Below are positions 49,263 to 58,865 of a stretch of DNA of 64,000 nt, one piece after another. The first letter of the stretch is position 1; each line of letters begins with the position of its first letter. The stretch lies in NCBI GenBank assembly GCA_963738615.1, contig CAVTXI010000015.1, positions 70,125 to 134,124 on the forward strand. Reading direction: 5' to 3'. The notes beneath the pieces are model-generated. The model saw only the letters and a list, made by a program, of their open reading frames with translations. It did not search any database and was not told the DNA's origin. Made by a program: the position numbers and the translations under genes. The stretch comes from CAVTWY01 sp963738615. GTDB taxonomy: Bacteria > Pseudomonadota > Gammaproteobacteria > Burkholderiales > Burkholderiaceae_C.

Positions 49263-50417
49263 TCATCCCGGCAACGCCACCGTGCGTCCACGCGCCATGC
49301 CCTGCGCGTCGAACAGATGCAGCGCCTGCGGCCGCAGCGACACCGCCACGTTTTCGCCAACGCGCGTCTGCGCGTGCCCTTCGACGCGCACGGTCAACGC
49401 ATGGTCGCCGGGCAGTGACAGGTACACGATCGCGCTGTCGCCCAGTTGCTCGAGGTGCGTCACGCGGCCCTCAAGTACCGCCGCACCGTCGACGCGCCCG
49501 AGTTCGACGTGCTCGGGACGAACCGCGAGCGATACGTTGCTGCCGGGTGTGATGCCGCGCGCGTCGACACAAGCCACCGCGGCGCGACCGACCACGTCGA
49601 CCGTCGCTTGCCCCTCGCCCGCGTCGCGCAACACCGCTGGCAGCACGTTGATGCGTGGTGAGCCGATGAACTCGGCGACGAAGAGGCTGGCGGGGCGGTG
49701 GTACAGCGTCATCGGCGAGCCGATCTGCGCGACGCTGCCGTGCTGCTCGATCAGTTCGCCCGCGTGCAGCAGCACGATGGTGTCGGCCAGCGTCATCGCC
49801 TCGACCTGGTCGTGGGTCACGTAGATCATGCTGGCGTTGTCGACCTCGCGATGCAGGCGCGCGATTTCGACACGTGTTTGCGCACGCAGCGCGGCGTCGA
49901 GGTTCGACAGCGGCTCGTCGAACAGGAACACTTTCGGCTGCTTGACGATCGCGCGGCCAATCGCCACGCGCTGGCGCTGGCCGCCCGACAGCGCCTTGGG
50001 TTTGCGATCGAGCAGCGCTTCCACTTGCAGGATGCGCGCGGCTTCGCGCACCTTGCGGTCGACCTCGCTTTGCGCCGCGCCGTTCACGCGCAGGCCGAAG
50101 GCCATGTTCTCGTACACGCTCATGTGCGGATACAGCGCGTAGCTCTGGAACACCATCGCCACGCCGCGGCGCGCGGGCTCGACCTCGTTGACGCGTTGGC
50201 CGTCGATACGCAGTTCGCCTTCGGTCACGGTCTCGAGCCCGGCCACCATGCGCAACAGCGTGCTCTTGCCGCAGCCCGACGGGCCGACGAAGACGCAGAA
50301 CTCGCCCGGCGCGACGTGCAGGTCGACGTTCTTCACCGACAAGGGCAGGCCCGGCGCGTAACGCTTGCCCACGCCTTGCATTTCGATGCGGGGAGGTTGC
50401 TTCGTCTGATTCGTCAT
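49263..50417 (-). CDS. Sugar ABC transporter ATPase (UgpC/MsmK/MalK type)
   Basis: This 384-residue ATPase has Walker A VGPSGCGKST, Q-loop region AMVFQSYALYPHMSV, signature LSGGQRQRVAIGRA, Walker B VFLFDEPLSNLD and a C-terminal TOBE domain (SLAVRPEHVELG). This single-domain type powers CUT1 oligosaccharide importers. Its ATG overlaps the binding-protein stop by four bases, so the order is permease, permease, binding protein, ATPase in one operon. Confidence 0.93.
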   Translation of the reverse strand: MTNQTKQPPRIEMQGVGKRYAPGLPLSVKNVDLHVAPGEFCVFVGPSGCGKSTLLRMVAGLETVTEGELRIDGQRVNEVEPARRGVAMVFQSYALYPHMSVYENMAFGLRVNGAAQSEVDRKVREAARILQVEALLDRKPKALSGGQRQRVAIGRAIVKQPKVFLFDEPLSNLDAALRAQTRVEIARLHREVDNASMIYVTHDQVEAMTLADTIVLLHAGELIEQHGSVAQIGSPMTLYHRPASLFVAEFIGSPRINVLPAVLRDAGEGQATVDVVGRAAVACVDARGITPGSNVSLAVRPEHVELGRVDGAAVLEGRVTHLEQLGDSAIVYLSLPGDHALTVRVEGHAQTRVGENVAVSLRPQALHLFDAQGMARGRTVALPG

Positions 50418-51748
50418 GGTTTGCCTGCGAGCGCGCGCACGCGCGGCGCCACATCGCCGAAGACCTGTTGCGCATCAGCGCCGCCGTACAACACGCGCTC
50501 GATCGCCGAGCCCATCAGGTCATTGATTTCGGCGCTGCGCGCGACGATCGGCGCAAGGAAGGTCGTGCCTTGCACGGCCTCGACGTAGACCCGTGGGTCG
50601 ACGCCGCGCCGCGCCTGCACGTCGGCCGACACCTGCCCGAGGCCGCGCACCGCCGGGTACACCACACCCTGCTCGGCGATACGCGACTGGCACTCGCGTG
50701 AGCCGACGTACTTGACCCACTGCCACGACGCGTCCTGATGCTTCGATCCCGACCACACCGACAGCGCGAGCGAATTCAACATCGACGTACTCGCACCGAC
50801 AGGCCCCACCGGCAACGGCACGTACGCGAACTTCACGCGGGCCATGCGTTGGAAATGGCCGATCATCCAAGAGCCCGAAGGCAATATCGCGACGCGGCCT
50901 GCCAGGAACATCGCCTCGGCGCCGATCTTGCCGACCTGGTCGCGCGACGGTGACACGCCCTTGCCCGGCAGCGACGCCAACCAACGCATCGTGTCGACGA
51001 AGCGCGGGTCGTCATAGCGCAGCTCGGCGTCCCACGGTTCGCGGTGATAGCGCCAGCCCGTCGACGCGGCGAAGTGGCTCCATTCGCTCTGGCCGAACAT
51101 GCCGCCGTGACCCGGCGTCATGTAGCCCCACACGCGCACACGCTTGCGGTCGAAGCCGACGTCGCCGGGGCGCTTGCCCTGCTCGTCGACCGTCAGGCGC
51201 TCGATCGCGCGGCCGAAGCTGCCGCCGTCTTTCGGGTTCCAGTCGAGCTTGCGCAAGTCGTCCAGCTCGAGCCCTGCGGCCTCGACGTGGTCGAGGTTGA
51301 CCAGCATCGCCAGCGAGTCCCAATCCGTTGGCAGCGCATATTGGTGGCGATCGTCGTGGCGCCACATCTGCGCGAGGTTGGGTTCGTAGATGTCGATGTC
51401 GACGCCTTCCTTCGCGATGCGCGGCGCCAGGTCGCTCATCACGCCGTTGAGTACGAAGTCGGGGTACCGCATCAGGTGGTTGGTGAAGACGTCGGGTGCG
51501 GTGCCCGACACGAACCCGGTCGCCAGCCCCGTCCAGTAGTCGTCCCAACCGAGTTGCTGGAAGCGGATGCGCAGCGTCGGGTTCGCGGCTTCGAAGGCCT
51601 TGGCGCACATCGCGTACAGCGGGCGCTGGTTCGCGTCCCACAACGCATGGCGGATGGTGGTTGCATTCGTATCAACCGCTTTCGGCGCGCATGCAGCGAG
51701 GCCGAACAGCGCAGCGGCAAACACAGCCACGATCCTCGCGAACATCAT
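50414..51748 (-). CDS. Sugar ABC transporter binding lipoprotein
   Basis: This 444-residue CUT1 binding protein has signal peptide FARIVAVFAAALFGLAAC with lipobox Cys, then IRHALWDANQRPLYAMCAKA, the WDDYWTGLATGFVSGTAPDV region typical of these proteins, ALPTDWDSLAMLVNLDHVEA and ILPSGSWMIGHF. It starts at 51748 in an ATGA overlap with the upstream permease. Ligand unknown; an alpha-galactoside or sucrose is likely given the divergent alpha-galactosidase. Confidence 0.9.
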   Translation of the reverse strand: MMFARIVAVFAAALFGLAACAPKAVDTNATTIRHALWDANQRPLYAMCAKAFEAANPTLRIRFQQLGWDDYWTGLATGFVSGTAPDVFTNHLMRYPDFVLNGVMSDLAPRIAKEGVDIDIYEPNLAQMWRHDDRHQYALPTDWDSLAMLVNLDHVEAAGLELDDLRKLDWNPKDGGSFGRAIERLTVDEQGKRPGDVGFDRKRVRVWGYMTPGHGGMFGQSEWSHFAASTGWRYHREPWDAELRYDDPRFVDTMRWLASLPGKGVSPSRDQVGKIGAEAMFLAGRVAILPSGSWMIGHFQRMARVKFAYVPLPVGPVGASTSMLNSLALSVWSGSKHQDASWQWVKYVGSRECQSRIAEQGVVYPAVRGLGQVSADVQARRGVDPRVYVEAVQGTTFLAPIVARSAEINDLMGSAIERVLYGGADAQQVFGDVAPRVRALAGKP

Positions 51749-52625
51749 TTGCCCCCGCTGAACTGAACCGACTCGACCACCTTGCGCCCCGCCAACAGCA
51801 GCAGCACCAACGTGGGCACGAGTGCGATCGTGCTGGCGGCCATCAGCCCGCTCCAGTCGATCGCCCCTTGCGGCGACTGCGCCTTGAACGACAGCAGCGC
51901 CACCGGCAGCAGTTGCTGGTCTTCGTCGGGCGCCACGATGTAGGGCCAGAAGAACTCGTTCCACGCGCTGATGCCCGTCAGCATCGCGATCGTCGCCAGC
52001 GGCGTGGTGTTCAGCGGCAGCGCGATCTTGCGGAACGTCATCCACGGGCTTGCGCCGTCCAGCCGCGCGGCTTCCTCGAGGTCACGCGGCATCGCAAGGA
52101 AGAACTGGCGCAGGAAGAAGATCGCGAAGCCCGACATCAGCGCGAACGGCGCGACCATGCCCGCCATCGTGTTCAGCCAACCGAGGTCGCGCACGAGGAT
52201 GAAGTTCGGGATGAACAGCACCACCCCCGGCAACATCATCGACGCCATGAACAGGCCGAACAGCACGCGCTTGCCCGGGAACTCGAGCCGCGCGAAGGCA
52301 TACGCCGCCATCGCGCACGACGCCGTCTGCAATACGACCACGAGCGTGGTGAAGATCAGCGAGCGGCCGAGTGCGCCGACGAAGTTGATCTCGCGCGCCC
52401 GAGCCACCGAGCGCCAGGCTCTCTTCGTGCGACACGCCCCCAACCACGCGGCGAAAGTTGATCAGCGTCGCGTCCTGCATCCACCACCGCTGCGCGGCTT
52501 CGACCACCGCGCGCGGGGTGCTCGAGCGCGGTGCGCAGCATCACCAGCAGCGGCACCACGGTCACGACCAGCATCGCGACCAGCGCGGCCCACGCGACGA
52601 CACGCCCCGGGCTACGAAAGATCAT
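51745..52625 (-). CDS. Sugar ABC transporter permease, MalG/UgpE type (two frame breaks)
   Basis: This ~293-residue permease has an N-terminal helix (VVAWAALVAMLVVTVVPLLVML), then after breaks near 52515 and 52405 the core SLIFTTLVVVLQTASCAMAA, YAFARLEFPGKRVLFGLFMA. The EAA loop LEEAARLDGASPWMTFRKIALPL is complete, and FFWPYIVA and a C-terminal VQFSGGK follow. ATG at 52625 overlaps the end of the first permease gene by 14 bases. Confidence 0.87.
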
Positions 52626-53511
52626 GCTGGTCCGCCCGCAGCAACCGCATCTGCACCGCCGTATAGACGAGCAGGACGGCGCACAACACGATCGACATTG
52701 CCGACGCGTAGCCCATCTTCAAATAGCCGAACGCGTTGTCGACGATGTAGGCCACGACAACCTTCGTGCTGTCTTCCGGCCCGCCCTTCGTGGTCACGGC
52801 CACGGTGTCGAAGATCTGAATCGCGCCGGTGACGCTGGTGACCAGCACGAACACCATCACCGGCCGCAGCAGCGGCAACGTGATGCGGCGGAACACCTGC
52901 CATTCGCTGGCGCCCTCCATCGCCGCGGCTTCGTACAGCGACCGCGGAATGTGCTGCAGGCCGGCCAGGAACAACATCGCCACCAGCCCCATGTTTCGCC
53001 AGATGTTCACCGCCGCCACCGTCGCCAGCGACTGATCGGGGCTGGCGAAAAACGGCTGGCGCTCACCGCCCACCGCTGCGATCAGATGGTTCAGCGCGCC
53101 CAACGTTGGGTCGAGCATCCACAACCAGATCATCGCGACGAGCACGTTCGACAGCAGGTACGGCAGCAGCAGTACCGACTTCACGAACAGCGACCTCGTC
53201 AGCCGGTCCATCGCCACCGCGAGGCCCAAACCCAGCACCGTCTGCAGCGGAATGTTCAGCAACGCATAGATCGCCGACAGCTTCAGCCCCTGCCAAAACC
53301 GCTCGTCATGCCACAGCGCAACGTAGTTCGCAAATCCCACGTCGCGCGGCGGTCGCAGCAGGTTCCATTCGGTGAAGCTGATCTGAATGGCGCGCAGCGC
53401 GGGCCATGCGTAGAAGGCGATGAAGCCGATCAGCGCGGGCGTGACCATCAGCCACGCGACGAGCCATTCACGTCTGTTCGACGACACCTTGGCGACGCAT
53501 GGGCATGGCAT
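52612..53511 (-). CDS. Sugar ABC transporter permease, MalF/UgpA type
   Basis: This 299-residue permease with six helices has WLMVTPALIGFIAFYAWPAL, ISFTEWNLLRPP, GLGLAVAMDRLTRSLFVKSV, LPYLLSNVLVAMIWLWML. The EAA loop is LYEAAAMEGASEWQVFRRITLPLL-like, and GAIQIFDTVAVTTKGGPEDST is the pattern of MalF-type subunits. First gene of the ABC operon, divergent from the alpha-galactosidase. The start at 53511 is tentative; the first ~10 residues are not conserved in type. Confidence 0.9.
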   Translation of the reverse strand: MPCPCVAKVSSNRREWLVAWLMVTPALIGFIAFYAWPALRAIQISFTEWNLLRPPRDVGFANYVALWHDERFWQGLKLSAIYALLNIPLQTVLGLGLAVAMDRLTRSLFVKSVLLLPYLLSNVLVAMIWLWMLDPTLGALNHLIAAVGGERQPFFASPDQSLATVAAVNIWRNMGLVAMLFLAGLQHIPRSLYEAAAMEGASEWQVFRRITLPLLRPVMVFVLVTSVTGAIQIFDTVAVTTKGGPEDSTKVVVAYIVDNAFGYLKMGYASAMSIVLCAVLLVYTAVQMRLLRADQHDLS

Positions 53512-53559
53512 CGTAGCGACGAGGCACCGCCTTGCGTGCCTGCCTCAGGTGATTCCCCG

Positions 53560-53573
53560 GGTCGAAATCGACC
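53560..53573. promoter_or_regulatory. Inverted repeat between the ABC operon and alpha-galactosidase
   Basis: GGTCGA-AA-TCGACC lies in the 112-base divergent region that must hold both promoters. It could be an operator, but it does not match the GCAATCGATTGC palindromes at 40.9 kb. Confidence 0.3.
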
Positions 53574-53623
53574 TGGCGGCACCGCGATGATCCACGCCGT
53601 CGCGAATACCATCATGCGCAGCC

Positions 53624-55837
53624 ATGACGTACGCCCCTCTGCCCTCGAGCCCCGCCGAATTCATCGTGCTGCACGGCACGCAGTCGTCGCTTGTGATCGA
53701 GGCCCACGCCGACGAGGCGCCGCTGTGGCGCTACTGGGGTCCTCGCCTGACCGACGGCACCACGCCCGGCGCTGCGTTTCGCGACACGCGCCCGCTGCCG
53801 TCTTTCATGCTCGACCACGACCAGCCGCTGACCGTGATGCCGGGCTTCGGCGTCGGTTGGTTTGGCCAGAGCGCGCTGCTGGCGCACCGCGGCGGGCGTG
53901 ACTTCGCCTTCGCGCCGCAGCGCTGCACGTGGCAGCAGAAGCTCAGCGGCGATGACCACGTAGTCGACATCGTGCTGCACGACGACGTGGCAAAGCTGCG
54001 CGCCACGTTGCGCTTCGTGCTCGACACCATCACCGACGTGCTGCGCGTACGCACCACGCTCGAGAACCTGGGCGACCGCGCGCTCGAGGTGCAGTGGCTG
54101 GCCGCTGCCACCCTGCCGCTGCCTGACCGCTGCGTTGCTGTTCGCAGCTTCGCAGGCCAGCACAACGAAGAGTTCGTGCTCGAGGTCGATGCACTGTCGC
54201 GCAGCACGTGGCGCCGCGAAAGCCGCCGCGGACGCACGTCGCACGACTGCTTCCCTGGTGCGGTGGTCACGACCGATGGCACCACGCGCACCGAAGGGCT
54301 GGCGTACGGCGCGCACCTCGCGTGGTCTGGCAACCATCAGCAGACGATCGAGTGGCTGCACGACGGCAGCTACCAGTGGCAGCTCGGCGAATGGCTCGCG
54401 CCGGGTGAACTCGAGCTGGCGCCCGCGGGTGCACCAGGCGATGCGGTCACCACACCCGAAGTCATCGCGACGTTGTCGCTCGAAGGCCTGGACGGTGTCG
54501 CCGCGAACTTCCACGCCGAACTGCGGCGCCGCATGACGTGGCCGGGCGGGCGCATGCGAGCACGCCCGGTGCACCTCAACACCTGGGAAGGTCTGTACTT
54601 CGACCACGACGAGGCGCAGTTGATATCGCTGGCCACGGCCGCGGCCGGCGTCGGCATCGAGCGTTTCGTGCTCGACGACGGCTGGTTCCACCGCCGCGAT
54701 CACGATCGCGCAGGGCTGGGCGACTGGTGGGTCGACGTACGCAAGTACCCGCAAGGGCTGCTGCCGCTGGCGCGCCACGTCACCGCGCTGGGCATGGAGT
54801 TCGGTCTGTGGTTCGAGCCCGAGATGGTGAACCCCGACTCCGATCTGCACCGCGCGCATCCCGACTGGGCGCTGCAACTCGACGGCCGGCCGATGCTGAC
54901 GGCGCGCAATCAACTGGTGCTCGACATCGCGCGGCCCGAGGTGTCGGCCTATCTATTCGACAAGATCGACGCCCTGCTGCGCACGCTGCCCATCCGCTAC
55001 ATCAAGTGGGACCACAACCGCGACCTCACCGCCGCAGGCGGTTCGACGGGTTCCGCGGGCGACGCACGGGGCCACGCCGCATGGCGCGTGCAGGTCGCGG
55101 CAGCCTATGCGTTGTTGGACCGCCTGCGTGTCGCGCACCCGGCGCTCGAAATCGAAAGCTGCTCGGGCGGCGGCGGTCGCATCGACTTCGCGGTGCTCGA
55201 ACGCACGCACCGCGTCTGGACCAGCGACAACATCGACGCGTTGTCGCGCGTGCGCATCCAGCGCGGCTTCCTCCAGTTCTTCCCGCCCGAAATCATGGGC
55301 GCGCACATCGGCGGCGCGCCGTGCCACTCCACCGGCCGCAGCCAGTCGATGGCGTTGCGCGGCGCCGTCGCATTCCCCGGCCACCTGGGCGTGGAGCTCG
55401 ACGTGCGCAAGCTCGACGCCACGACCAAACGCGAACTGGCCGGCTGGATCGCCTTGTACAAACAGTGGCGCGCCCACGTGCACGCCAGCCGCACGTGGCA
55501 GGGCGACGCGGGCGACCACGTGGTGTGGCAACTGCATGGGCAAGCCGACGGACGCGACTGGCTCTTCCTGGCCTACCGCACCGAGCCGAGCACCCTTCGC
55601 TACATGCCCGCAGTGCGTCTGCCGATGCTCGACCCACATCAACGCTACCGCCTACGCGTCGTCACGCCCGACGCGTTGCCCGAAGGCGCGCTGTACTACG
55701 GCAGCTCGCCCTTCTTCGACGCGCTGCGCAGCGCCGACGGCGTGATGGTCGACGGCGACTGGCTGCGCCACGCGGGCTTGCCACTGCCACGCGCGAAGGG
55801 TGAGACGGCGTTCATCGTGCATCTGCAGGTGGTGTGA
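53624..55837 (+). CDS. Alpha-galactosidase, GH36
   Basis: This 737-residue retaining alpha-galactosidase, of the usual large GH36 length, removes galactose from raffinose, stachyose or melibiose. It has an N-terminal beta-supersandwich, then a catalytic barrel with NTWEGLYFDHDEAQL, FVLDDGWFHRRD, GLWFEPEMVNPDSDL, the nucleophile motif YIKWDHNRD, ESCSGGGGRIDF and acid/base Asp in WTSDNIDAL. No signal peptide, so cytoplasmic. Its TGA overlaps the galT GTG. First gene of a galactoside operon with galT and galK. Confidence 0.95.
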   Translation: MTYAPLPSSPAEFIVLHGTQSSLVIEAHADEAPLWRYWGPRLTDGTTPGAAFRDTRPLPSFMLDHDQPLTVMPGFGVGWFGQSALLAHRGGRDFAFAPQRCTWQQKLSGDDHVVDIVLHDDVAKLRATLRFVLDTITDVLRVRTTLENLGDRALEVQWLAAATLPLPDRCVAVRSFAGQHNEEFVLEVDALSRSTWRRESRRGRTSHDCFPGAVVTTDGTTRTEGLAYGAHLAWSGNHQQTIEWLHDGSYQWQLGEWLAPGELELAPAGAPGDAVTTPEVIATLSLEGLDGVAANFHAELRRRMTWPGGRMRARPVHLNTWEGLYFDHDEAQLISLATAAAGVGIERFVLDDGWFHRRDHDRAGLGDWWVDVRKYPQGLLPLARHVTALGMEFGLWFEPEMVNPDSDLHRAHPDWALQLDGRPMLTARNQLVLDIARPEVSAYLFDKIDALLRTLPIRYIKWDHNRDLTAAGGSTGSAGDARGHAAWRVQVAAAYALLDRLRVAHPALEIESCSGGGGRIDFAVLERTHRVWTSDNIDALSRVRIQRGFLQFFPPEIMGAHIGGAPCHSTGRSQSMALRGAVAFPGHLGVELDVRKLDATTKRELAGWIALYKQWRAHVHASRTWQGDAGDHVVWQLHGQADGRDWLFLAYRTEPSTLRYMPAVRLPMLDPHQRYRLRVVTPDALPEGALYYGSSPFFDALRSADGVMVDGDWLRHAGLPLPRAKGETAFIVHLQVV

Positions 55838-56883
55838 ACGTGGCCGCCTTCGACCCCGCCGAACACCCACACCGCAGGCGCAATGCGCTGACGGGTCAGT
55901 GGGTGCTGGTGTCGCCGCATCGCTCGAAGCGGCCGTGGCAGGGTCAGCAGGAGCAAGCGGCCACGCAGGCGCTGCCGTCATACGACCCGCAGTGCTACCT
56001 GTGCCCCGGCAACACGCGCGCCGGTGGGCATCGCAACCCGGATTACCGCGGGCCCTGGGTGTTCGGCAACGACTTTGCGGCACTTCTGAGCGATGTTCCC
56101 TTCGAGCCTTCTGCCTCGTCATCCGATCTCTTCGCGGCACAACCGACGCGGGGCGAGTGCCGCGTCGTCTGCTTCTCACCCGACCACGCGCGCACCTTGC
56201 CGCAGTTGACGCACGACGAGCGCCGCGCCGTCGTCGACACCTGGTGCGCACAGACAGACGAATTGGGCGCGCGCTGGACCTGGGTGCAGGTGTTCGAGAA
56301 CAAGGGTGCGGCGATGGGGTGTTCCAACCCGCACCCGCACGGTCAGGTGTGGGCGTGCGACTACTTGCCCGGCGAAGCTGCGGCCGAAGACCGCGAGCAG
56401 CGCGCGTGGTACGCCGCGCAGGGTCGCGCGCTGCTGCTCGAAGTCGCCGAACGCGAGGTACAGGCGCGCGAACGAGTCGTCGTCGAAACACCGCACTGGC
56501 TTGGCGTGGTGCCGTATTGGGCGACGTGGCCGTTCGAGACGCTGCTGATGCCGCGCCAACAACACGTCGCACGCCTGAATGAATTGGGCGACGACTTGCG
56601 CGATGACTTGGCGCGCGCGGTCGGTGAGCTGACGGCGCGCTACGACGCGCTTTTCGCCTGCTCGTTTCCGTACTCGATGGGTTGGCACGGCGCACCCTTC
56701 GACGGGTCGGACACGGCGGCATGGCAACTGCACGCGCACTTCTATCCGCCGCTGCTGCGGTCAGCCACGGTGCGCAAGTTCATGGTCGGCTTCGAGATGC
56801 TGGCCGAAGCGCAGCGCGACCTGACGCCCGAGCAGGCGGCGCAGCGGCTGCGCGAAGTCACGCTGCCGACATCGTTCACATGA
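55834..56883 (+). CDS. galT: Galactose-1-phosphate uridylyltransferase
   Basis: This 349-residue Leloir enzyme swaps UMP between UDP-glucose and galactose-1-phosphate. The catalytic His motif GCSNPHPHGQVW is near residue 165; PHRRRNALTGQWVLVSPHRS, CYLCPGN (metal Cys pair) and AWQLHAHFYPPLLRS are as in the family. It begins with GTG at 55834 overlapping the alpha-galactosidase stop; a second GTG at 55840 is possible. Its stop overlaps the galK ATG. Confidence 0.95.
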   Translation: MNVAAFDPAEHPHRRRNALTGQWVLVSPHRSKRPWQGQQEQAATQALPSYDPQCYLCPGNTRAGGHRNPDYRGPWVFGNDFAALLSDVPFEPSASSSDLFAAQPTRGECRVVCFSPDHARTLPQLTHDERRAVVDTWCAQTDELGARWTWVQVFENKGAAMGCSNPHPHGQVWACDYLPGEAAAEDREQRAWYAAQGRALLLEVAEREVQARERVVVETPHWLGVVPYWATWPFETLLMPRQQHVARLNELGDDLRDDLARAVGELTARYDALFACSFPYSMGWHGAPFDGSDTAAWQLHAHFYPPLLRSATVRKFMVGFEMLAEAQRDLTPEQAAQRLREVTLPTSFT

Positions 56884-58073
56884 CCACCACAGACGCCCTT
56901 CTGCAACGCGTCACCGAAGCGTTCGACCGCAGCTTCGGTGGCAAGCCGGCGCTGGTGGCGCAAGCCCCCGGCCGCGTGAATCTGATCGGCGAGCACACCG
57001 ACTACAACGACGGCTTCGTGTTGCCGTGCGCGATCGGCTTTCGAACGCTGGTGGCGATACGGCCGCGGCGCGACGCGGTCGTCAACGTGGTCGCCGCCGA
57101 TTTCGGTGGGCAGACCGACACCTTCCGCGTCGATGCGCCGATCGCCCGCATGGAAAGCCCGCCCGCGCCTTCGTGGCCCAACTACGTGCGCGGCGTCTTC
57201 GCGATGCTGGCCGAGCGCGGCGTCGTGCTGCAAGGTGCCGACCTCGCTATCACGGGCGACGTTCCTTCGGGCGCAGGCCTGTCGTCATCGGCATCGCTCG
57301 AGGTCGCACTGGGCACCGCGATCACGCGCGTGCAAGGCGACACGACGTTGTCGCTGACCGATATCGCGCTGGTCGGCCAACGTGCCGAGCACACCTACGC
57401 CGGATGCCTGTGCGGCAACATGGACCAACTGGCCAGCGCGCACGGCGTGCAGGGCCACGCGCTCTTGATCGACTGCCGCAGCCTCGAGGTGACGCCGGTG
57501 CGCGTACCCGACGACATGGCGATCGTGATCGTGCATTCGAACGTGAAGCGCGGCCTGGTCGACAGCCAATACAACGCACGCCGCGCGCAATGCGACGCCG
57601 CCGTCCGGCACCTGGGCGTGAAGGCCCTGCGCGACGCGACCTTCGACCAACTCGAGGTCGCGCGCGCAACGATGGACCCGCTGGCGTACCGCCGCGCCCG
57701 CCACATCGTGACCGAAAACGACCGCACCCTCGCCGCCGCGCAGGCGCTGCGCGAAGGCAACCTCGAAACGATGGGCCGCCTGATGGCCGCATCCCATGCG
57801 TCGATGCGCGACGACTTCGAAATCACCGTGCCCGCCGTCGACCAACTCGCCGACATCCTGCAAGACGCGGTCGGCGCGCAAGGCGGCACCCGCATGACCG
57901 GCGGCGGCTTCGGTGGCTGCGTGGTGGCGCTGATGCCGCAGGGGCGTGTCGACGCTGCATGCGACGCCGTGGCGCGGCGTTATCGCAGCCCGGATGGCGC
58001 GCAGGGCACTGTGTTCGTATCGAAGCCTGCCAGTGGGGCCGGTGCCATGCAGGTGCTGACCGGCTTCGCATAG
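56880..58073 (+). CDS. galK: Galactokinase
   Basis: This 397-residue GHMP kinase phosphorylates galactose with ATP. The galactokinase signature GRVNLIGEHTDYNDGFVLP is near residue 30, the ATP loop GDVPSGAGLSSSASLEVA near 130, and the third motif RMTGGGFGGCVVAL near 340. ATGA overlap with galT. Last gene of the galactoside operon. galE, needed to recycle UDP-galactose, is not in the window. Confidence 0.96.
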   Translation: MTTTDALLQRVTEAFDRSFGGKPALVAQAPGRVNLIGEHTDYNDGFVLPCAIGFRTLVAIRPRRDAVVNVVAADFGGQTDTFRVDAPIARMESPPAPSWPNYVRGVFAMLAERGVVLQGADLAITGDVPSGAGLSSSASLEVALGTAITRVQGDTTLSLTDIALVGQRAEHTYAGCLCGNMDQLASAHGVQGHALLIDCRSLEVTPVRVPDDMAIVIVHSNVKRGLVDSQYNARRAQCDAAVRHLGVKALRDATFDQLEVARATMDPLAYRRARHIVTENDRTLAAAQALREGNLETMGRLMAASHASMRDDFEITVPAVDQLADILQDAVGAQGGTRMTGGGFGGCVVALMPQGRVDAACDAVARRYRSPDGAQGTVFVSKPASGAGAMQVLTGFA

Positions 58074-58257
58074 CGCTCAACCCCCGCTCGCCGCAAAAAC
58101 TCGCAGACTCGCTCGCGCGTGTCCGATCTCCGACGGTGCATCCGATCGGCCTTCATGTCCAGCCAAGCGGCGTTTCTCGTTCCTCGCGGCAACCTCGACC
58201 TCGACGCCGGGAACAGTCAGGCGCAGCTTTGAAGCACGGAGTCGGCAGGAACATCCT

Positions 58258-58538
58258 TCGACAGGTCAGACCGGCGGCGGGCAAGCTCGACTAACCCTTT
58301 GGGGTGCCCCTGGCAGCCCCGTGATCGGAATGGAGCCCCGCCGAGCGGTTCGTATCTGGGCCCGCGGCGATGTCGACCTCACGGTCGACTCGTTCCGCAA
58401 CAAGGCCGTCTGTAGAGTGGCAGTCTGTTCTCTGTTCTGCGCTTCGCCAGGTCGTCTCGAATACCGAATACCCAAATACAAATACCGCTGATCAAGGGAA
58501 TACATCCATCTTCTGCCACGGCCGGCGCTTGACGGCAC
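58258..58538 (+). mobile_element. IS1111-type element remnant (3' non-coding region only)
   Basis: These 281 bases match 60586-60866 base for base in length and nearly in sequence, that is, the 3' non-coding region of the IS copy at 59.3-60.9 kb. The transposase, left end and right terminal repeat are missing, and the match stops ten bases before the antitoxin stop codon. The flanking 58074-58257 holds no gene I can support. It is likely the scar of a deletion that also removed the attC of the toxin-antitoxin cassette. Confidence 0.8.
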
Positions 58539-58547
58539 ATTGGCCGC

Positions 58548-58865
58548 TCAAACTTGAGTCGACACCGCAAGCACAGCCTTCGGATTGACTCGAGCAATCT
58601 CCAGCAGTGTGCGCGCAGCACCACTCGGCTGTTTGCGCCCTTGCTCCCACCCCTGCAGCGTTCGAACTGACACACCGAGCAGACCAGCGAACTGGGACTG
58701 CGACAGACCGGTGGCAGTTCTTGCTTCAACCGCCGGCGAAAGAACCACCTTTCCTTTTCCAGCCTTCATGTCCTTCACAGACTGCAAGATTTCAGCACCG
58801 ATGTCGCGCTTCGCCTCGAGTGCCGCGATGGCCCGGGCCGAGAGCTTCTTAGACTTCAAGGACAC
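58548..58865 (-). CDS. XRE-family antitoxin (HigA/NadS-like)
   Basis: This 105-residue antitoxin starts with GTG at 58865 (SLKSKKLSARAIAALEAKRD). It has a C-terminal HTH (TGLSQSQFAGLLGVSVRTLQGWEQGRKQP) and ends AVLAVSTQV. It overlaps the toxin gene by 17 bases and follows it, the reversed HigBA-type order. It would bind both toxin and promoter. Pairs of this kind are frequent stabilising cassettes in chromosomal integrons. Confidence 0.85.
   Translation of the reverse strand: MSLKSKKLSARAIAALEAKRDIGAEILQSVKDMKAGKGKVVLSPAVEARTATGLSQSQFAGLLGVSVRTLQGWEQGRKQPSGAARTLLEIARVNPKAVLAVSTQV

Noticed and set aside
57980..58192. Small minus-strand frame overlapping the end of galK
   Set aside because: Most of it is antisense to galK, and the remaining part (NAAWLDMKADRMHRR) matches nothing I know.
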